From contig NZ_JAMTCK010000011.1 in assembly GCF_024171785.1 (NCBI RefSeq), positions 127,896 through 191,895 on the forward strand: 64,000 nt of DNA, written 5' to 3'. The first letter of the stretch is position 1, and each line of letters begins with the position of its first letter. A program made the position numbers and the translations under genes. Positions 24,416 to 33,197 of this stretch are shown here, in pieces. Below the pieces are notes generated by a model. The model was not told the DNA's origin. It saw only the letters and a list, made by a program, of their open reading frames with translations, and did no database searches. Source of the stretch: Goodfellowiella coeruleoviolacea. Its GTDB lineage: Bacteria > Actinomycetota > Actinomycetes > Mycobacteriales > Pseudonocardiaceae.

Positions 24416-25498
24416 ATGGGACTTCCTATGCGTGCAGCACGCTGGTGCGCGGCGCTCGCCGCGATCACCTTCTCCCTGGGCGGCGCGACCGCCGCCGCCG
24501 AACCGCAGGCACCGGTCGGCGACGTGTCCTCGGCCGCCCTGCCGTCGACCTTCAGCTGGTCCTCCAGCGGAGCGCTGATCGGCCCGAAGTCCGACTCGAC
24601 GCACAACATCCTCGCGGTCAAGGACCCGACCGTGGTGCGCTACGACAACAAGTGGCACGTGTTCGCGTCGACCGCGAACTCCGCGGGCAGCTACAACATG
24701 ATGTACACGAGCTTCGGTGACTGGTCGCAGGCGGCGTCCGCGCCGCAGTACTACCTGGACCGGTCGGCGATCGGCACCGGGTACCGGGCCGCGCCGCAGG
24801 TGTTCTACTTCGCCCCGCAGAACCGCTGGTACCTGGTCTACCAGACCGGCCTGCCGTCGTACTCCACGACGACCGACATCAACAACCCCGCGTCGTGGTC
24901 CGCGCCCCGAAACTTTCAGAGTTCGATGCCCGACATCATCCGGCAGAACATCGGCAGCGGCTACTGGGTGGACTTCTGGGTCGTCTGCGACAGCGTGAAC
25001 TGCTACCTGTTCTCCTCCGACGACAACGGCCACCTCTACCGCGCGCAGACCACCGTGGCGAACTTCCCCAACGGCTTCACCAACACCGTGATGGTGATGT
25101 CGGACTCGAACAAGTACGCGCTGTGGGAAGCGTCCAACGTGTACAAGGTGCAGGGCACGAGCAACCAGTACCTGCTGGTCATCGAGGCGATCGGCAGCAA
25201 CGGCAGGCGCTACTTCCGGTCCTGGACCGCGAACGGCATCACCGGCTCGTGGACGCCGCTGGCGGCGACGGAGAGCAACCCGTTCGCCCGGTCGAGCAAC
25301 GTCTCCTTCCCGGCCGGCGCCTGGACGCAGGACATCAGCCACGGCGAGATGATCCGCGCCGGCGTCGACCAGACCATGGAGATCAACTCCTGCCGGATGC
25401 AGTACCTGTACCAGGGCATGAACCCCGGGTCCGGCGGTGACTACAACAAGCTGCCCTGGCGGCTCGGCCTGCTCACCCAGACCAACTCCAACTGCTGA
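24416..25498 (+). CDS. Secreted GH62 alpha-L-arabinofuranosidase
   Basis: About 360 residues (ATG 24416, or ATG 24428 giving four fewer). The signal peptide ends ATAAAE. The catalytic five-bladed propeller starts STFSWSSSGALIGPKSDSTH. The base aspartate is expected in LAVKDPTVVRYDNKWHV, a second aspartate in WVDFWVVCDSVNCYLFSSDD, and the acid glutamate in YALWEASNVYKVQG. GH62 enzymes remove arabinose side chains from arabinoxylan. There is no carbohydrate-binding module. The operator pair upstream predicts repression unless xylan-derived sugars are present. A terminator hairpin follows. Confidence 0.93.
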   Translation: MGLPMRAARWCAALAAITFSLGGATAAAEPQAPVGDVSSAALPSTFSWSSSGALIGPKSDSTHNILAVKDPTVVRYDNKWHVFASTANSAGSYNMMYTSFGDWSQAASAPQYYLDRSAIGTGYRAAPQVFYFAPQNRWYLVYQTGLPSYSTTTDINNPASWSAPRNFQSSMPDIIRQNIGSGYWVDFWVVCDSVNCYLFSSDDNGHLYRAQTTVANFPNGFTNTVMVMSDSNKYALWEASNVYKVQGTSNQYLLVIEAIGSNGRRYFRSWTANGITGSWTPLAATESNPFARSSNVSFPAGAWTQDISHGEMIRAGVDQTMEINSCRMQYLYQGMNPGSGGDYNKLPWRLGLLTQTNSNC

Positions 25499-25504
25499 TG
25501 GGTG

Positions 25505-25536
25505 GGAGCGGCCGGCCGCTCCTGTCCGGCCGCTCC
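25505..25536 (+). terminator. Hairpin terminator after the GH62 gene
   Basis: GGAGCGGCCGG (25505-25515) pairs perfectly with CCGGCCGCTCC (25526-25536). It lies 7 bp after the stop codon. Its right arm is part of a direct repeat of CCGGCCGCTCCTGT. Confidence 0.65.
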
Positions 25537-25661
25537 TGTCCGGCGATCCGTCCGCACGGGTGTCCTCTGCCGTGTCGCGATGAGTTCCGGCCGGGCCGCG
25601 GGTCTGTCCTGGTGACGGCGCGGACGTCGGACGACGCCGCGCAGACACCACGGAGGACACC

Positions 25662-26444
25662 ATGACGGCCACGCCGAACGACCCGACCACCGCGCTGCCC
25701 GGCCGCCCGCCCATCGTCGACCTGGCCACCTGGCAGGCCGCCCGGGACGAGCTGCTGGCCCGCGAGAAGGCCCACACCCGCGCGGGCGACGCCATCGCCG
25801 CGGCCCGCCGACGGCTGCCGATGGTGGAGTTCGACGGCACGGTCGAGGTCGTCGGACCCGACGGCCCGGTGCCGTTCCTGACCCTGTTCCAGGGCCGCGA
25901 CGAACTGCTGGTCTACAAGCACATGTGGCACGACGGCGCGCCGCACCAAGGGCAGTGCGAGGGCTGCACCATGACGGCCTGGCACCTCAGGGACGCCGTC
26001 TACCTCAACGCCCGCGGTGTCTCGTTCGCCATCCTGACCACCGGCCGCTGGGCCGAGGTGGCCGCCTACGTCGAGTTCATGGGCTACACCCAGCCCTGGT
26101 ACTCGGTGCGCGACGTGGCCGAGCCGGTCGGCGGGGACATGGGGTACCTCACCTGCTTCCTGCGCGACGGCGACCGCGTGTTCCTCACCTACTCCACCAC
26201 GGGCCGCGGCAACGAGCCGGCCAGCGCCTCCCTGGGCCTGCTCGACATGACGCCCGGCGGCCGCGGCGAGGCGTGGGAGGACAACCCCGAGGGCTGGCCC
26301 GAGGGGCGCGACGCGTGCTGGTACTGGCGCACGGACGCCGACGGGACCGCCACCTGGGGCCCGACCAGCCGCCCCGTGCCGCAGTGGACCCGTCCCGGCG
26401 CCACCCCGGTGCGGACCCTCGGCCGGCACGGCCACCACCACTGA
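25662..26444 (+). CDS. DUF899 thioredoxin-like family protein
   Basis: 260 residues. The N-terminal VDLATWQAARDELLAREKAH matches DUF899 proteins, as do LTLFQGRDELLVYKHMWHD and the CEGCT site near residue 106 in a thioredoxin-like position. The last part (DACWYWRTDADG) is also conserved. The family is cytosolic and of unknown function, often called dithiol-disulfide-isomerase-like. ATG 25662 follows GGAGGA at good spacing. It appears to be monocistronic. Confidence 0.88.
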   Translation: MTATPNDPTTALPGRPPIVDLATWQAARDELLAREKAHTRAGDAIAAARRRLPMVEFDGTVEVVGPDGPVPFLTLFQGRDELLVYKHMWHDGAPHQGQCEGCTMTAWHLRDAVYLNARGVSFAILTTGRWAEVAAYVEFMGYTQPWYSVRDVAEPVGGDMGYLTCFLRDGDRVFLTYSTTGRGNEPASASLGLLDMTPGGRGEAWEDNPEGWPEGRDACWYWRTDADGTATWGPTSRPVPQWTRPGATPVRTLGRHGHHH

Positions 26445-26514
26445 CCCGCCCGTGCGCGGCACCGACGCGGTCCCGGTGGGCACCCGTTGGTCGCAGCGCC
26501 ACTAGGGTCGCGAG

Positions 26515-27063
26515 GTGCCACGACTGCTGTTGTTCAACGGCCCACCAGCGTGCGGCAAGTCGACGCTGGCCCAGCACTACGTCGACGATCACCCGCTGGC
26601 GCTGAACCTGGATGTCGACCGCGTCCGGAGCCTGATCGGCCGGTGGCGCGACGATCCGCACGCCGCCGGCCTGCTCGCCCGGCAGGTAGCGCTGGCTGCC
26701 GCCCGCGCCCACCTGGCATCCGGGCACGATGTGGTGGTCCCGCAGTTCCTGGCCCGGATGACGTTCATCGAGCAGCTTGAGCGGCTCGCACGCGAGGTGA
26801 ACGCCTCGTTCCACGAGTTCGTGCTGCTCGACAGCAAGGAGAACGCGCTGCGGCGCTTCGCCGAGCGCGCCCGCGCGGCGGTTGATCCCGCGCACGTCGA
26901 GGCGCGGGAGATGGTCGAGCGCGGTGGCGGGTTCGACGACCTGTCGGTGATGTACGACCGGCTGATGACGGTGATCGCCGCGCGGCCCGCAGCGCGGATC
27001 GTCCGCATCGAGGAAGGCGAGGTGGACCTGGCGTACCGGGCGGTGCTGCGCGGCCTCGGGTGA
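26515..27063 (+). CDS. P-loop small-molecule kinase-like ATPase
   Basis: A 182-residue AAA_33/Zeta-toxin-like kinase. Walker A is NGPPACGKSTLAQ at residues 8-20. LNLDVDRVRSLIGRW follows the typical D-x-D substrate region, and FAERARAAVDP is a lid-like arginine-rich helix. Such proteins phosphorylate small molecules or nucleotides, or act on antibiotics; none can be chosen here. GTG 26515 follows AGGGTCGCGAG. It stands alone, 51 bp before the decayed MFS gene. Confidence 0.78.
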   Translation: MPRLLLFNGPPACGKSTLAQHYVDDHPLALNLDVDRVRSLIGRWRDDPHAAGLLARQVALAAARAHLASGHDVVVPQFLARMTFIEQLERLAREVNASFHEFVLLDSKENALRRFAERARAAVDPAHVEAREMVERGGGFDDLSVMYDRLMTVIAARPAARIVRIEEGEVDLAYRAVLRGLG

Positions 27064-27113
27064 GGCCGGCACCCGGGACGCGCGGCCCTCGGGGCCGGTT
27101 CCCGGTCGTCCGG

Positions 27114-27654
27114 TCAGGAACGCGTGTCGGGCCGGGGTGCTCCGGGTTGGCGCCGTGCGGGCCTGGGCAGGCTGGCCGCGGTGATCAGGGTGATCAGTTG
27201 GCGGCGGAAGTGGTGGTAGTCGTCCCCGGCGCCGAGCAGGGACTCGGACTCCTGCTCCGCGCGGCGAGCGGCGGCCAGGGTGCGGGAGAACGCCAGTCCG
27301 ACCAGCAGGAAGCCGGGCACCAGCACCGCGAGGTAGTTGGAGTCGACGTCGATGCGCAGCAGCAGGGCGTAGCCGATGGCGGCCAGGGTGAGCCCGGCCG
27401 CGGTCATCGCCGTGACACCGGACCGCGCGGTCAGCGGCGGCGCGGTGCGCGGGGCCAGCAGCACCACGGTCAGGCCGGTGGGGACCACGGCGAGCCCGGT
27501 CTCCAGCGCGGACCAGCCACGCAACTGCTGCCGGTAGAGGGTGAGCACGAACAGGCAGCCGACCCAGGTGCCCCGCAAGCGCGACCGCGCCCACGTTGGC
27601 CCTGGCCAGCGCGCCGGACCTGAGGATGCCAAGGCGCATCAACGGCGCGGCGTC
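27114..27654 (-). pseudogene. Frameshifted and truncated MFS (DHA2/EmrB-like) transporter remnant
   Basis: One minus-strand frame near 27654-27571 reads PLMRLGILRSGALARANVGA, the end of an EmrB-like segment. The next frame, from about 27575, continues WVGCLFVLTLYRQQLRGWSA and ETGLAVVPTGLTVVLLAP, then LAVLVPGFLLVGLAFSRT. Together they are consecutive transmembrane segments of a DHA2 drug exporter, split by a frameshift. The N-terminal three quarters are missing. The gene cannot make a working transporter. Confidence 0.7.
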
Positions 27655-27663
27655 CGGCGCCGT

Positions 27664-27687
27664 CGCCTTCGCCTTCGCCTTCGCCTT
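27664..27687. repeat. CGCCTT hexamer repeat, four copies
   Basis: Four perfect tandem copies of CGCCTT followed by a partial copy, at the ruined 5' side of the MFS remnant. It probably arose by slippage after the gene lost selection. Confidence 0.7.
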
Positions 27688-27757
27688 CGCCGAGGACGTC
27701 GTGTACGCAGAGGTCGGACGGCGGCAGGCGGCGGGCAGCGGCTGAGCCCGGCCGAGC

Positions 27758-27786
27758 GGGGTGGGCGGGGTGGGCGGGGTGGGCGG
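27758..27786 (+). repeat. GGGGTGGGC tandem repeat, G-quadruplex-prone
   Basis: Three tandem copies of GGGGTGGGC and a final GG. Several G3-G4 runs separated by one base could form a G-quadruplex in the plus strand. It lies in the non-coding gap before the SDR gene's 3' end. Confidence 0.6.
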
Positions 27787-27885
27787 CTGCCGCGACCGTC
27801 CTACCGCAAACCGCGCACCCCGCCCTGACGGACACGCGCTCACCTGCGTCCGCCAGCTCGTCGAATCGGTCAACTCGACGCGCGG

Positions 27886-28680
27886 CTAGGCCACCGACCA
27901 GCCGCCGTCACTGGGCAGCACCGCGCCGTTGATGTTCGCGGAGTCGTCGCTGAGCAGCCAGGTGATGGCCGCGGCGAGCCGTTCCGGCTGGGCCAGTGCC
28001 GGGGTGGTGGCCCGCATGACCGGCCCGATCCGGCCCGCCGCGAACTCGGACCTCATCGTCGCCTCGATGCTGGTGGCGACCGGGCCGGGCACGACGACGT
28101 TGGCCCGCACACCCTGGGGGCCGTAGAAGAACGCGACGCTCTTGGTGTAGCCGACGAGCGCGTGCTTGGCCGCGGTGTAGGCGGCCCCCGAGGTGGAGGC
28201 GCGCAGCGCGGCCTCGGAGGCGACGTTCACGATCGCGCCGGCGCCGGCCGCGATCATGCCGGGCAGCACCGCCCTGGTGAGCCGCATCGGCCCGGTGAGG
28301 TTGACGCCGAACACCCGCTCCCAGGTGGCGTCGTCCACCTCCGCGGGCGGCAGGAAGCCGTCCATGATGCCGGCGACGTTGGCCAGGCCGTCCACCTCGG
28401 TGCCGGCCGCCGCGGTGATCGCGTCGATGACGGCGGGGTCGGTGATGTCCCCGGCGACGGTGTGCACGTCGAACTCGCGGAGTTCGGTGGACAGGCGGTC
28501 AAGCCGCGCCGGGTCCACATCGGACGCGATGACCCGGCCGCCCTCGGCGGCGACGCGGACCGCCGTGGCTCGGCCGATGCCCGATCCGGCTCCGGTCACG
28601 ATGATGGTCCTGCCGGCGAAGCGGCGGGTGTCGGTGGCGGGTGTCATGTCTTCTCGTCTTCGCTCGGGTTGGGTGGTCAT
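27886..28680 (-). CDS. Short-chain dehydrogenase/reductase
   Basis: 264 residues. The NAD(P)-binding TGAGSGIGRATA is at about residues 20-31, NVAGIMDG near 90-97, and the catalytic NVASEAALRAS...YTAAKHALVGYTKS carries Ser, Tyr and Lys. VRANVVVPGPVATSIE is standard after the active site. The acidic ASDVDPARL loop after the second strand favours NAD. ATG 28680 overlaps the SMP-30 gene stop as ATGA. It is the third gene of the Baeyer-Villiger operon and probably interconverts an alcohol and the ketone used by that enzyme. Confidence 0.9.
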   Translation of the reverse strand: MTTQPERRREDMTPATDTRRFAGRTIIVTGAGSGIGRATAVRVAAEGGRVIASDVDPARLDRLSTELREFDVHTVAGDITDPAVIDAITAAAGTEVDGLANVAGIMDGFLPPAEVDDATWERVFGVNLTGPMRLTRAVLPGMIAAGAGAIVNVASEAALRASTSGAAYTAAKHALVGYTKSVAFFYGPQGVRANVVVPGPVATSIEATMRSEFAAGRIGPVMRATTPALAQPERLAAAITWLLSDDSANINGAVLPSDGGWSVA

Positions 28681-30284
28681 GGACTGGTGCGGATCAGGCG
28701 CAGCACGCCGCCGTCGCCGTTGGCCGCGACCAGCAGTGCGCCGTCCGGGGCCACCGCGATGTCAGCGAACTGGGTCGGCGGGCTGACCGTGCCGGGCGCG
28801 GCGGCTGGTTCGCTCCGGGAGATCCCGGGTGGCAGGCCCACCGCCAGGTGCTCGACGTCGACCGCGCTCTCGCCGGTGCTCAGCAAGATCCTGCGCAGCC
28901 GCCGGTGTGCCACCTCGACCACGAACAGGTCCGCTCCGCTGATCGCCAGTCCCTGGGGCGTGCCCAGGTCGTCCGCCACGACCACGGCCGTGCCGTCGCC
29001 GTCCAGCCGGACCACCTGTCCGAGGCGGTCCTCGCTGACGTAGCAGCGTCCGGCGTCGTCGAAGGCCACGCCCACCGGGTGGTCGAGCGCGTCGGCGAGC
29101 ACCGCCCGCTGGCCGACCGCGTCGATCAGCAGGACACGACCGGCCCCGCTTTCGGCGACCGCGAGCCGTCCGTCCGGCCCGACGGCCACCCCGGTGGGCT
29201 CGCTCAGCTCTGTTGCCCGCACCCGGCTGGTGCGCCCCGCCGGGTCGTAGGTGTGCACCTCCCCCTGCACGGTGGTGAGGTGGAGCAGGTCGCCGTCGCT
29301 GGCGATGCCTCGGGCGAAGCCGGGCAGGCCGCCGGAGATGACGTCCACCGTGTCGACACCGCCGGTACCGGTGGGACTCGCCACGCTGAAGTGGTCGGTC
29401 AGGTAGACCCTGCCGCGCCGGTCCGCCGCCACCCCGAAGGGGCCGTTGAGGCCGTGCGGCACCACCGGGCGGGTTCTGCCGTCCTCGTGGACCTCGGTGA
29501 CGCCGCCCCTGGCGTAGCTGGAGACGAACATCCGGTTGTCCCCGTCGAACGCCGCGTTGTCCAGGCCGGCGATCCCGGTGACGGTGGTGGACCGCCGTCC
29601 CGAGTCCAGGTCGATCCGGGTGATCAGGCCTTCGGGGCCCAGGGACAGCACCACCAGGGTGCCGGCCAGGTCGAACCGCACGGCGACCGGGGCGTCGACG
29701 TCGGCGGCGACCAGTTCGGGCGGGCCGCCGTCCGGGGAGACCCGCCAGACCTGCTGGGAGAGCATGTGCGGGTAGTACAGGTAGCCGTCGGGGCCGACCT
29801 GCATGGCGTTGCCCAGGGCGATGTCGTCGGCGAGCAGAACCGGCGAGCCACCGTCCGGGAACAACTCGAAGAGCCGGCCGTTCGGGCGTATCTCGTTGAC
29901 GAACAGCCGGTCGCCGACGCAGGTGATGCCGTTGGGCACCTGGACCTCCGCCGAGACGAGGCTGAACTCGCCCTCCGGTGTCCGCCGCCACACCCGACCC
30001 GGGGTCAGGTCGGCGATGTACATCGCCCCGTCCGCGCCGAACGCGAGGTCGTCCGGCGCCCGCACCGGGCTGTCCAGGGGAACCACGACCTCGACGTCGC
30101 CGGAGTCCATGTCGACGGCGCTGATCTGGCCGGCGAGGAACTGCGCCACGTACAGCCGGCCGTCCGGCCCGAACGCGACGCCGTTGGCGCCCCACAGGCG
30201 GTTCGGCTCGGTCAGCCGCGCGATGTCCCACCGGGCGCTCGTCGGCCGCAGCTGTCCACTGTGGTCGAATCGGCTGCCCGACAT
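28677..30284 (-). CDS. Double SMP-30/NHL-like beta-propeller lactonase candidate
   Basis: 535 residues, about twice the length of an SMP-30/gluconolactonase domain. Both halves hold blade repeats: GVAFGPDGRLYVAQF, DLAFGADGAMYIADL, GVAADRRGRVYLTDH, GVAVGPDGRLAVAES, GVAFDDAGRCYVSED, IAVAPDGALLVAANG. There is no signal peptide. SMP-30-type enzymes are calcium- or zinc-dependent lactonases. The TGATG overlap with the Baeyer-Villiger gene upstream and ATGA with the SDR downstream suggest it opens the lactone made by the monooxygenase. Binding rather than catalysis remains possible because metal ligands cannot be assigned by eye. Confidence 0.7.
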   Translation of the reverse strand: MSGSRFDHSGQLRPTSARWDIARLTEPNRLWGANGVAFGPDGRLYVAQFLAGQISAVDMDSGDVEVVVPLDSPVRAPDDLAFGADGAMYIADLTPGRVWRRTPEGEFSLVSAEVQVPNGITCVGDRLFVNEIRPNGRLFELFPDGGSPVLLADDIALGNAMQVGPDGYLYYPHMLSQQVWRVSPDGGPPELVAADVDAPVAVRFDLAGTLVVLSLGPEGLITRIDLDSGRRSTTVTGIAGLDNAAFDGDNRMFVSSYARGGVTEVHEDGRTRPVVPHGLNGPFGVAADRRGRVYLTDHFSVASPTGTGGVDTVDVISGGLPGFARGIASDGDLLHLTTVQGEVHTYDPAGRTSRVRATELSEPTGVAVGPDGRLAVAESGAGRVLLIDAVGQRAVLADALDHPVGVAFDDAGRCYVSEDRLGQVVRLDGDGTAVVVADDLGTPQGLAISGADLFVVEVAHRRLRRILLSTGESAVDVEHLAVGLPPGISRSEPAAAPGTVSPPTQFADIAVAPDGALLVAANGDGGVLRLIRTSP

Positions 30285-32137
30285 CACTGTTCCTGGCCGG
30301 GCACGAGCACGTCGGCGAACCCGTTGTCCTCGCGCCACTTCCTGATCAGTTCGTGGAACTCGACGGCCCCGCCGCTGTACCCGTCCGGGCGCGCCACCGG
30401 CTTGCCCTCGTTGTTGTAGTAGCCCGGGGTGCACTCGGCGAGCACCGGGTTGGGCCGCGCCGTCCGCCGCACGAAGGTGACCCACTCCTGCTCGGCCTCG
30501 GCGCTGGGCTCGACGTAGCGCGCGTGCCGCTCCTCGGCCTGCGCGATCATCGCGGCGATGTGGCTGGCCTGCTCGTCGAGGATGTGGACGAAGTTCACGG
30601 CCGCGGCGTTCTGCGCGGTGCCCATGCTGAACAGGTTGGGAAAGCCGTGACTGGTCATGCCGTGCAGCGTGCGCACACCGTCCCGCCAGTGCTCGGCGAA
30701 GGTGCGGCCGCCACGGCCCTGCACCGAGGGGCTGCCGGTGAACCCGGGGTGGGTGAGGCCGACCTCGAAGCCGGTCGCGAAGACGATGCAGTCCACTTCG
30801 TACTCGACGCCGTTGCTGACGATCCCGCGTTCGGTGATCCGCTCGACACCGCGCCCCTCGGTGTCGACCAGCGTCACGTTGGGACGGTTGAACGTGGGCA
30901 GGTACTCGTCGCTGAACGTGGGCCGCTTGCACGGATACCGGTACCACGGCTTGAGCGCCTGCGCGGTCGCCGGGTCCGCGACGATCGCGTCCACCCGGTC
31001 GCGGATCTCGTTCATCTTCCGGAAGTCGGCGATCTCCTGCACGAGTTCCCGCTCGTCCGGGGACAGGTCGGTGCGCCCCAGCTCGGCGAAGGCGGCCTGG
31101 GTGCGCTGGCTGAGATCACCCCACCGGTCGCCGACCATGTCCTCCCCCGGCCAGCCGCCGCTGACGATGGTGAGGAAGTTGTCCCGCCTGCGCCGCTGCC
31201 AGCCCGGCGTGAGCGTCCTGGCCCACTCCGGGTCGGTCGGGCGGTTCCCGCGCTCGTCCACAAGGGACGGTGTGCGCTGGAAGACGTACAGGTGCGCGGC
31301 GTCCTCGGCGAGGCGCGGCACGCACTGGATGGCCGTGGCACCCGTGCCGATGACCGCGACCCGCTTGTCGGCCAGCTTGTGCATGCCGCCGGTCTGGTCG
31401 CCGCCGGTGTAGGAGTAGTCCCACCGGCTGGTGTGGAAGGTGTGCCCCCGGTAGCTGTCGATGCCGGGGATGCCGGGCAGTTTCGGCCTGCTGAACGGTC
31501 CACTGGAGATGATCACGTACCGGGTGGTCATCCGGTCACCGCGATCGGTGGTGACCGTCCACCGGCACGCGGTGTCGTCCCAGCTGATGGTGGTGACCTC
31601 GGTCTGGAAGCACGCGTCGCGGTACAGGTCGAAAGTTCTGGCGATGGCCTGGGCGTGCCCTCGGATCTCCTCGCCGCTGGCGTACTTCTCGGTCGGCAGG
31701 TAGCCGACCTCCTCCAGCAGCGGCAGGTAGATGTAGGACTCGATGTCGCAGCGCACGCCCGGGTACCGGTTCCAGTACCAGGTGCCGCCGACGTCGCCGG
31801 CCTTCTCGATGATCCGGATCGACCCGACCCCGGCCTGGCGCAGTCGCGCGCCGGCCAGCAGACCACCGAAACCGCCGCCGATGACCACGGCGTCCACCTC
31901 GTCGGTGAGCGGTGCGCGGGTGAAGTCGGGGTCGGCGTGCGGGTCGTCGGCGTAGTAGCCGAAGTCACCGGTTGGGGCGATGTACTGGGCCGATCCCTCG
32001 GGCCGCAGCCTGCGGTCGCGCTCGACGCGGTACTTGGCCCGCAGCTCCTCGGGGTCGAAGCCGAGTTCGTCCGGGTTGAACAGGGTTGACCTGGGTGAAG
32101 GATCGGTGTGCGTCATCTCCCTGCTTTCTCTGGTCAT
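30284..32137 (-). CDS. Baeyer-Villiger monooxygenase
   Basis: About 617 residues, normal for type I enzymes with an N-terminal extension (cyclopentadecanone-monooxygenase-like). The FAD site is [17 protein letters not shown] near residue 80, the NADPH site [15 protein letters not shown], and the type I fingerprint is [12 protein letters not shown] (Y in place of the usual F). [17 protein letters not shown] is also typical. It converts a cyclic or linear ketone to a lactone or ester with NADPH and O2. ATG 32137 is used; ATG 32116 has GGGAG with no spacing and is less likely. It heads an operon with an SMP-30-like protein and an SDR, next to a TetR gene. Confidence 0.92.
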   Translation of the reverse strand: MTRESREMTHTDPSPRSTLFNPDELGFDPEELRAKYRVERDRRLRPEGSAQYIAPTGDFGYYADDPHADPDFTRAPLTDEVDAVVIGGGFGGLLAGARLRQAGVGSIRIIEKAGDVGGTWYWNRYPGVRCDIESYIYLPLLEEVGYLPTEKYASGEEIRGHAQAIARTFDLYRDACFQTEVTTISWDDTACRWTVTTDRGDRMTTRYVIISSGPFSRPKLPGIPGIDSYRGHTFHTSRWDYSYTGGDQTGGMHKLADKRVAVIGTGATAIQCVPRLAEDAAHLYVFQRTPSLVDERGNRPTDPEWARTLTPGWQRRRRDNFLTIVSGGWPGEDMVGDRWGDLSQRTQAAFAELGRTDLSPDERELVQEIADFRKMNEIRDRVDAIVADPATAQALKPWYRYPCKRPTFSDEYLPTFNRPNVTLVDTEGRGVERITERGIVSNGVEYEVDCIVFATGFEVGLTHPGFTGSPSVQGRGGRTFAEHWRDGVRTLHGMTSHGFPNLFSMGTAQNAAAVNFVHILDEQASHIAAMIAQAEERHARYVEPSAEAEQEWVTFVRRTARPNPVLAECTPGYYNNEGKPVARPDGYSGGAVEFHELIRKWREDNGFADVLVPGQEQ

Positions 32138-32285
32138 TGTTCGCCCGAACACGTCGGGTGGCGCGAAGGCGTGAACACCCGGACGGTGCGCCGGATCGCG
32201 CGGAAGGCGGCGGAATGCCCGCGGGTGCCCCGAAGCGCTCGGCGGCCGGCCGCGTGGACATCAAGAATCAGGTCGTGGTGTTGGT

Positions 32286-32317
32286 CACCGCCCGCCGCGC
32301 TTCGCGGGCGGGCGGTG
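32286..32317 (-). terminator. Hairpin between TetR and the Baeyer-Villiger operon
   Basis: CACCGCCCGCC (from 32286) pairs with GGCGGGCGGTG (to 32317) with one bulge. It lies 26 bp after the TetR stop on the minus strand, so the TetR gene and the operon probably have separate transcripts. Confidence 0.55.
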
Positions 32318-32342
32318 CTTGCTCATTCCACCGCCAGCTCGG

Positions 32343-32945
32343 CTACTCGCTGAGCGCGGGGCCGAGCAGGTGGGCGACGGCGTCCACGAGCAGGTCGAGT
32401 GGGTCGTCGGTGTCCATCGGCCACTCCCCCGCGGTCCACACCGAGAGGAACGACTCCAGTTGCAGCACGGCCATCAGCGCCCGCTGCCGCGCCACCGCCG
32501 GTGGGGTGCCCCGCCAGCGGTGCGGGTCACCGGCCAGTGTGGACACGTAGCCCTCGTGCGCCACCATGTAGTGCTCGCGGGAACTGCTGGAGTCAATGCC
32601 CACCACCGGGCCGGCCGCGCTGAGCACGTGGATCATCGGCGCCATCTCCCGCCAGCGCACCACGGCGCCGTCCAGCCAGGCCCGGATCGTCGCGCGGTTC
32701 CAGGCCGGCACGGCGGCCAGTGCGGCGTAGACCTCGTGGGAGATGTCGTACACGCGCACCAGGAGCGCCCGGATGATCTCGTTCTTTCCCGGGAAGTGCG
32801 CGTACACCGTCGCCCTGGTGACCCCGGCCGCCCTGGCGATGTCCTCCATCGTGGCGCCCACGAAGGATTTCTCCGCGAACACCGTCACCGCCGCGTCGAG
32901 CACCCGGTTGCGGGTCAGGTTCTTCTGCTCCTCGCGCAGGCTCAC
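32343..32945 (-). CDS. TetR-family regulator
   Basis: 200 residues, starting at GTG 32945 (MSLREEQKNLTRNRVLDAAV). The helix-turn-helix is TMEDIARAAGVTRATVYAHF, followed by PGKNEIIRALLVRV. The C-terminal domain is typical in size for ligand binding. It lies immediately upstream of the Baeyer-Villiger operon on the same strand and is the obvious candidate controller of that operon. Its own promoter has near-consensus elements (33053-33081). Confidence 0.88.
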   Translation of the reverse strand: MSLREEQKNLTRNRVLDAAVTVFAEKSFVGATMEDIARAAGVTRATVYAHFPGKNEIIRALLVRVYDISHEVYAALAAVPAWNRATIRAWLDGAVVRWREMAPMIHVLSAAGPVVGIDSSSSREHYMVAHEGYVSTLAGDPHRWRGTPPAVARQRALMAVLQLESFLSVWTAGEWPMDTDDPLDLLVDAVAHLLGPALSE

Positions 32946-33052
32946 CCGGGACTCCGACGTGGCCGGGCCGCCGCTGCCGCGGCGGGCCGCGCCGGCACTG
33001 ACGACTCGGTGGTCGAACCGGTGCCCACCTTCGGATCGCGCCCCATGTGGTC

Positions 33053-33081
33053 ACTATACAAACTGTCAAACGAGCCGACAA
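33053..33081 (-). promoter_or_regulatory. Strong vegetative-type promoter for the TetR gene
   Basis: On the minus strand TTGTCG (33081-33076), 17 bp, TATAGT (33058-33053). TGTC and GACA tetramers alternate through this stretch and just upstream (TGTC-N4-GACA-N3-TGTC-N9-GACA), which may be a repressor site. The leader to the GTG is about 100 nt. Confidence 0.6.
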
Positions 33082-33197
33082 TGTGTCTACCGACACGGGC
33101 GACCGTGGGCGCGCCGGAGCGGCCGGCAGCCGTGGACCGGACTCAGCGGCCACGGCGACCGGCCGCACTCCCCTCCGACTGACCGGGACCTATCTGT

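Noticed and set aside
24907-24917. CGAAACTTTCA inside the GH62 coding sequence as a third operator
   Set aside because: It is imperfect, within the gene, and is explained by codon choice.
26515-27063. Toxin-antitoxin zeta toxin
   Set aside because: The P-loop kinase resembles zeta toxins, but no small antitoxin gene precedes it.
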